Part shown: piece by piece, positions 61,005 to 64,000 of the stretch
Position numbering within the stretch: the first letter of the stretch is position 1
Layout: every line of letters begins with the position of its first letter
NCBI RefSeq assembly: GCF_000482865.1
Contig: NZ_KI519516.1
Span: 180,574 to 244,573 of the forward strand
Direction of reading: 5' to 3'
DNA: 64,000 nt
DNA from: Actinokineospora inagensis DSM 44258
Lineage (GTDB): Bacteria; Actinomycetota; Actinomycetes; Mycobacteriales; Pseudonocardiaceae
The notes under the pieces: generated by a model
Databases searched by the model: none
What the model saw: only the letters and a program-made list of their open reading frames with translations
What the model was told of the DNA's origin: nothing
Translations under genes and position numbers: made by a program

Positions 61005-64000
61005 CTAGTCGGCGCTCGGCTGTTCTACGGTGACGGGTTCACCAACGACCTGCTCGACCGAGGCAGGCTCAACGGCGACGGGCTCGACGGCAACAGGTTC
61101 AACCACAACGGGCTCGACCGCGACGGGCTCAACCACGACGGGTTCGGCGGCAACGGGTTCGGCGGCAACGGTTTCCGCGGCGGCGGGCCTGCGCGCCTCG
61201 GGCAGCGGTCGGGCCGGGCGCTGCAGCCGCTGCGAGATCACCTGGGTGATGCCGTCGCCGCGCATGCTGACGCCGTAGAGCGCGTCGGCGATCTCCATGG
61301 TCGGCTTCTGGTGGGTGATGATGATGAGCTGCGAACTGGCCCGCAACTGCTCCAGCAGACCGATCAGCCGCCGCATGTTCGTGTCGTCCAGCGCGGCCTC
61401 GACCTCGTCCATCACGTAGAACGGCGACGGCCGGGCGCGGAAGATCGCGACCAGCATGGCCACCGCCACCAGCGACTTCTCCCCGCCGGAGAGCAGCGAG
61501 AGCCGCTTGACCTTCTTGCCGGGCGGGCGGGCCTCCACGTCGACGCCGGTGGCGAGCATGTCGTCCGGCTCGGTCAGCACCATCCGGCCCTCGCCGCCGG
61601 GGAACAGCACGTTGAACACGGTGACGAACTCGCGGGCCACGTCGTGGTAGGCCGACGCGAAGACCTCCAGGATCTTGTCGTCGACCTCCTTGATCACCGT
61701 GAGCAGGTCGCGCCGGGTCGCCTTGAGGTCTTCGAGCTGCGTGGAGAGGAACTTGTAGCGCTCCTCCAGCGCGGCGAACTCCTCCAGCGCCAGCGGGTTG
61801 ACCTTGCCGAGCAGGCTCAGGTCCCGCTCCGCGCGCTTGGCCCGCCTGGCCTGGGTGTCGCGGTCGTACGGCGACGACGGCGGCATGCTGACGTCCTCGC
61901 CGCGCTCCTTCGCCGCCTCGTACTCGGCCAGCTCACCCGGGCTGGGCGGCACCGGGACCTCGGGGCCGTACTCGGCGACCAGGTCCGCCAGGCCGATGCC
62001 GAAGGTCTCCGCGATGCGGACCTCCAACTGTTCGAGCCGCAGCCGCTGCTCGGCGCGCAGCACCTCGTCGCGGTGCACGGCGTCGGTCAGCTTCTCCAAC
62101 TCGGTGCTCAGCTCGCGGACCTTGCCGCGGACCTCGGTCAATACCCGTTCGCGTTCGGCGCGCTGGGCCTGGATCGTGTCGCGCTCCTCGGCGGCGCGGG
62201 CCAGTGACCGGGCGATCCGGGTCAGCGCCAGCTCACCGCCGTCGACAACGGCCTGGGCGATCGTCGCGCCGCGCTTGCGGGAAGCCATCGCCCGGGACGC
62301 GCGCTCGCGGGCCTCGCGTTCGGCGCGGGCGGCGCGGCGCAGCCCGTCGGCCTTGCCCTGCAGAGCGCGGTGGCGTTCCTCGGAGGTGCGCAGCGTCAGC
62401 CGCCCCTCCATCTCCTCTTGGCGGGCGGTGGCCAGCGACGCGGTGTACTCGTCGCGTTCGCTGGAGTCGGGTTCGTCGTCGACGGACTGCTCCTGCTCGA
62501 CGACGGCGAGCCGTTCCTCCAGCTCGGCGAGCCGGGTCAACGCCTCCTCGCGGGCCCGCTCGACCTTGGTGCGCTGGGTCTCGGTCCGCTCGGCCTCGGC
62601 CTCGGCGGTGCGGACGGCGGCGCGCAGCCGGTTGAGCCGCTCGGCGGACCGGGCGGCGCGGACCTTGCCCTCGTTCACCGCCTCCTTGACCGCGTCGACG
62701 TCGGCGCGGCGGGCCTGCTGCTCGGCGCGGGCGCCCTCCAGCGCGGCGGACGCCTGCTCGGCCGCTCGCTCGGCGGCGGAGAGCTTGGCGTTGGCCTCGT
62801 CGACGGCGGCCTGGACCTCGATGACGCTGCGCGCCTTCTCCGAACCGCCGACCGCCCAGTGCGCGCCGAGCACGTCGCCGTCGCGGGTCACCGCTCGCAG
62901 GTCGGGATAGGTGCCGATCAGGGCGTTCGCCTCGGGCAGGCCGTCGACGACCGCCATCCGGTCCAGCGCCCGGTGCACGGCGGGCAGCAGCGCGTCCGGC
63001 GCCCGCACCAGGTCGACGGCCCAGCGCGCGCCCGGTGGCAGGGTCGGCCAGCCCGCGCGGTCCAGCGGTTCGGCCGGTCCGCCGACCAGCATCCCGGCAC
63101 GGCCCGCGTCGCCCGCGCGCAGCATCCGCAGCGCTTCCAGGGCACCGGTCGGGTCCGCCACGGCGACCGCGTCGGCGACCGGTCCGAGCGCGGCGGCCAA
63201 CGCGGCCTCAGCGCCGGGTTCGACGGTGAGCAGCGCGGCGACCGACCCGAGCAGTCCGGGCAACCGGCCGGACGCGGCGAGCAGCGCGCCCGCCCCGTCC
63301 TTGCGGGACAAGCCGAGCGACAGCGCGTCCACCCGGGCGCGCCAAGACGCGATGTCCTTCTCCGCCTGCCGTTCCGCGCGGACCAGTTCCTCGACCCGGG
63401 CGCGGGCGGCGTCCAGCGACGCGGTGACCTGGCCGTGCCGGTCGCCCAGGGTAGCGTCGTCGGTATCCTCGACGCCGGTTTCCTCTTGGGCCACGGCCAG
63501 TTCCTCGGCGGCGATCTCCACGCGCTCCCTGGCCTCGCCGAGGGTGAACGTCAGCCGCTCGATCTCCTCGTCGGTGGCGCCGGTCTTGCTGCGCAACGCC
63601 TCGACCTGACCGCCCAGCCGGGCCAAGCCCTCCCGCCGGTCGGCGATCGCGCGGACCGCGGCGAGGTGCGCCTTCTCAGCGGCCTGCACCATCCGCTCCA
63701 GCTCAGCGCGCCGCTCGGTGGACTCGGCCAGCGCGTAGCGGGCCTCGGCGACAGCCTCGAACAGCTCCGCCTCACGCATGGCGGTGTGCTCGGCCTCTTC
63801 TTCCAGTTCCTCCGGGGCACGCCCGCCGCGCGGGGCCTCCACGGCGGCGGACAGGTGCCGGGCGCGTTCGACGGCGAGCCGCACGGTGCCGCGCAGCCGT
63901 TCCTCCAACGCCGAGAGCCGGTACCAGGTCTCCTGGGCGGCGGCCAGCTTCGGCTGGTCGACGGCGAGGTTGTCCTCCAGCTCGGTCTGCCGGGCCTGGA
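61005..64000 (-). CDS. smc: Chromosome partition protein SMC, N-terminal part beyond window edge
   Basis: The frame is open to the right edge; the apparent start at 63908 is an internal TTG inside ETWYRLSALEERLRG. The window holds about 998 C-terminal residues: first coiled-coil arm (part), hinge (LPGLLGSVAALLTVEPGAEA), second arm rich in Glu/Arg/Ala, and the C-terminal ATPase half with LSGGEKSLVAVAML and Walker B FYVMDEVEAALDD. After VISQRLQR a tail of about 70 residues consists largely of VEPVAVEPV-like repeats, not usual in SMC. Confidence 0.95.
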   Translation of the reverse strand, partial: QARQTELEDNLAVDQPKLAAAQETWYRLSALEERLRGTVRLAVERARHLSAAVEAPRGGRAPEELEEEAEHTAMREAELFEAVAEARYALAESTERRAELERMVQAAEKAHLAAVRAIADRREGLARLGGQVEALRSKTGATDEEIERLTFTLGEARERVEIAAEELAVAQEETGVEDTDDATLGDRHGQVTASLDAARARVEELVRAERQAEKDIASWRARVDALSLGLSRKDGAGALLAASGRLPGLLGSVAALLTVEPGAEAALAAALGPVADAVAVADPTGALEALRMLRAGDAGRAGMLVGGPAEPLDRAGWPTLPPGARWAVDLVRAPDALLPAVHRALDRMAVVDGLPEANALIGTYPDLRAVTRDGDVLGAHWAVGGSEKARSVIEVQAAVDEANAKLSAAERAAEQASAALEGARAEQQARRADVDAVKEAVNEGKVRAARSAERLNRLRAAVRTAEAEAERTETQRTKVERAREEALTRLAELEERLAVVEQEQSVDDEPDSSERDEYTASLATARQEEMEGRLTLRTSEERHRALQGKADGLRRAARAEREARERASRAMASRKRGATIAQAVVDGGELALTRIARSLARAAEERDTIQAQRAERERVLTEVRGKVRELSTELEKLTDAVHRDEVLRAEQRLRLEQLEVRIAETFGIGLADLVAEYGPEVPVPPSPGELAEYEAAKERGEDVSMPPSSPYDRDTQARRAKRAERDLSLLGKVNPLALEEFAALEERYKFLSTQLEDLKATRRDLLTVIKEVDDKILEVFASAYHDVAREFVTVFNVLFPGGEGRMVLTEPDDMLATGVDVEARPPGKKVKRLSLLSGGEKSLVAVAMLVAIFRARPSPFYVMDEVEAALDDTNMRRLIGLLEQLRASSQLIIITHQKPTMEIADALYGVSMRGDGITQVISQRLQRPARPLPEARRPAAAETVAAEPVAAEPVVVEPVAVEPVVVEPVAVEPVAVEPASVEQVVGEPVTVEQPSAD

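Overview
The window is a 64-kb piece of a chromosome from a very high-GC actinobacterium. It carries WhiG, DUF2469, DUF2631, MapB-type methionine aminopeptidase, RseP/Rip1, KhpA and an amt-glnB-glnD-ftsY-smc neighbourhood. The order map, PBP lipoprotein, GNAT, ispG, rseP, dxr, (pyrH, frr, cdsA), tsf, rpsB, M23 peptidase, xerC, dprA, comM, yraN, DUF2469, rnhB, lepB, rplS, trmD, rimM, khpA, rpsP, ffh, glnD, glnB, amt, ftsY, smc follows, as I recall it, the Rv2861c-Rv2922c stretch of Mycobacterium tuberculosis. WhiG, three consecutive signal peptidases and TTA codons in selected genes suggest a mycelial, sporulating relative, most likely of the Pseudonocardiales (inference). Nearly all core genes are on the minus strand.

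Layout. 1-3720: a cut MFS transporter diverging from its GntR regulator, cobyric acid synthase and an alpha/beta hydrolase. 3730-11225: map, a penicillin-binding lipoprotein, an acetyltransferase, and the ispG-rseP-dxr block (isoprenoid synthesis plus intramembrane proteolysis). 11442-12824: three plus-strand genes, GlsB-like protein, DUF2631 and beta-carbonic anhydrase. 12867-13906: an intact FitAB-type toxin-antitoxin pair beside the wrecks of two further antitoxins. 13923-17733: rlmN, a PadR regulator, a methyltransferase and a glyoxalase-fold protein. 17740-21823: cdsA, frr, pyrH, tsf, rpsB, with strong hairpins between the last three genes. 22178-29036: M23 peptidase, a decayed trmD fragment, whiG, an oversized xerC, dprA, comM and yraN. 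29505-36900: DUF2469, rnhB, three signal peptidases, rplS, trmD, rimM, khpA and rpsP. 37073-46047: pxpA, CPBP protease, amidohydrolase, ffh, glnD, glnB and amt.

46219-54448 lies between amt and ftsY, which I recall as adjacent in M. tuberculosis. It is the most accessory-looking part: a FhuF-like iron-sulfur protein, an aldolase-like protein, a response regulator and kinase pair, and a run of class F sortase, DUF4397 membrane protein, a giant family 2 glycosyltransferase and a LuxR-type regulator whose phospho-acceptor Asp is Glu. I read this run as a candidate uncharacterised cell-surface system. 54549-64000 holds ftsY, a sodium:solute symporter, a Tat-exported cytokinin-dehydrogenase-like enzyme, an acetyltransferase, a four-helix membrane protein and the C-terminal portion of smc.

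Cross-cutting signals. All four DnaA-box matches I found by eye are intergenic. TTA codons occur in the M23 peptidase, xerC, comM and the glycosyltransferase. Many neighbouring genes overlap by 1 or 4 bases, which implies translational coupling. No rRNA, tRNA, CRISPR array, insertion sequence or phage gene was recognised.
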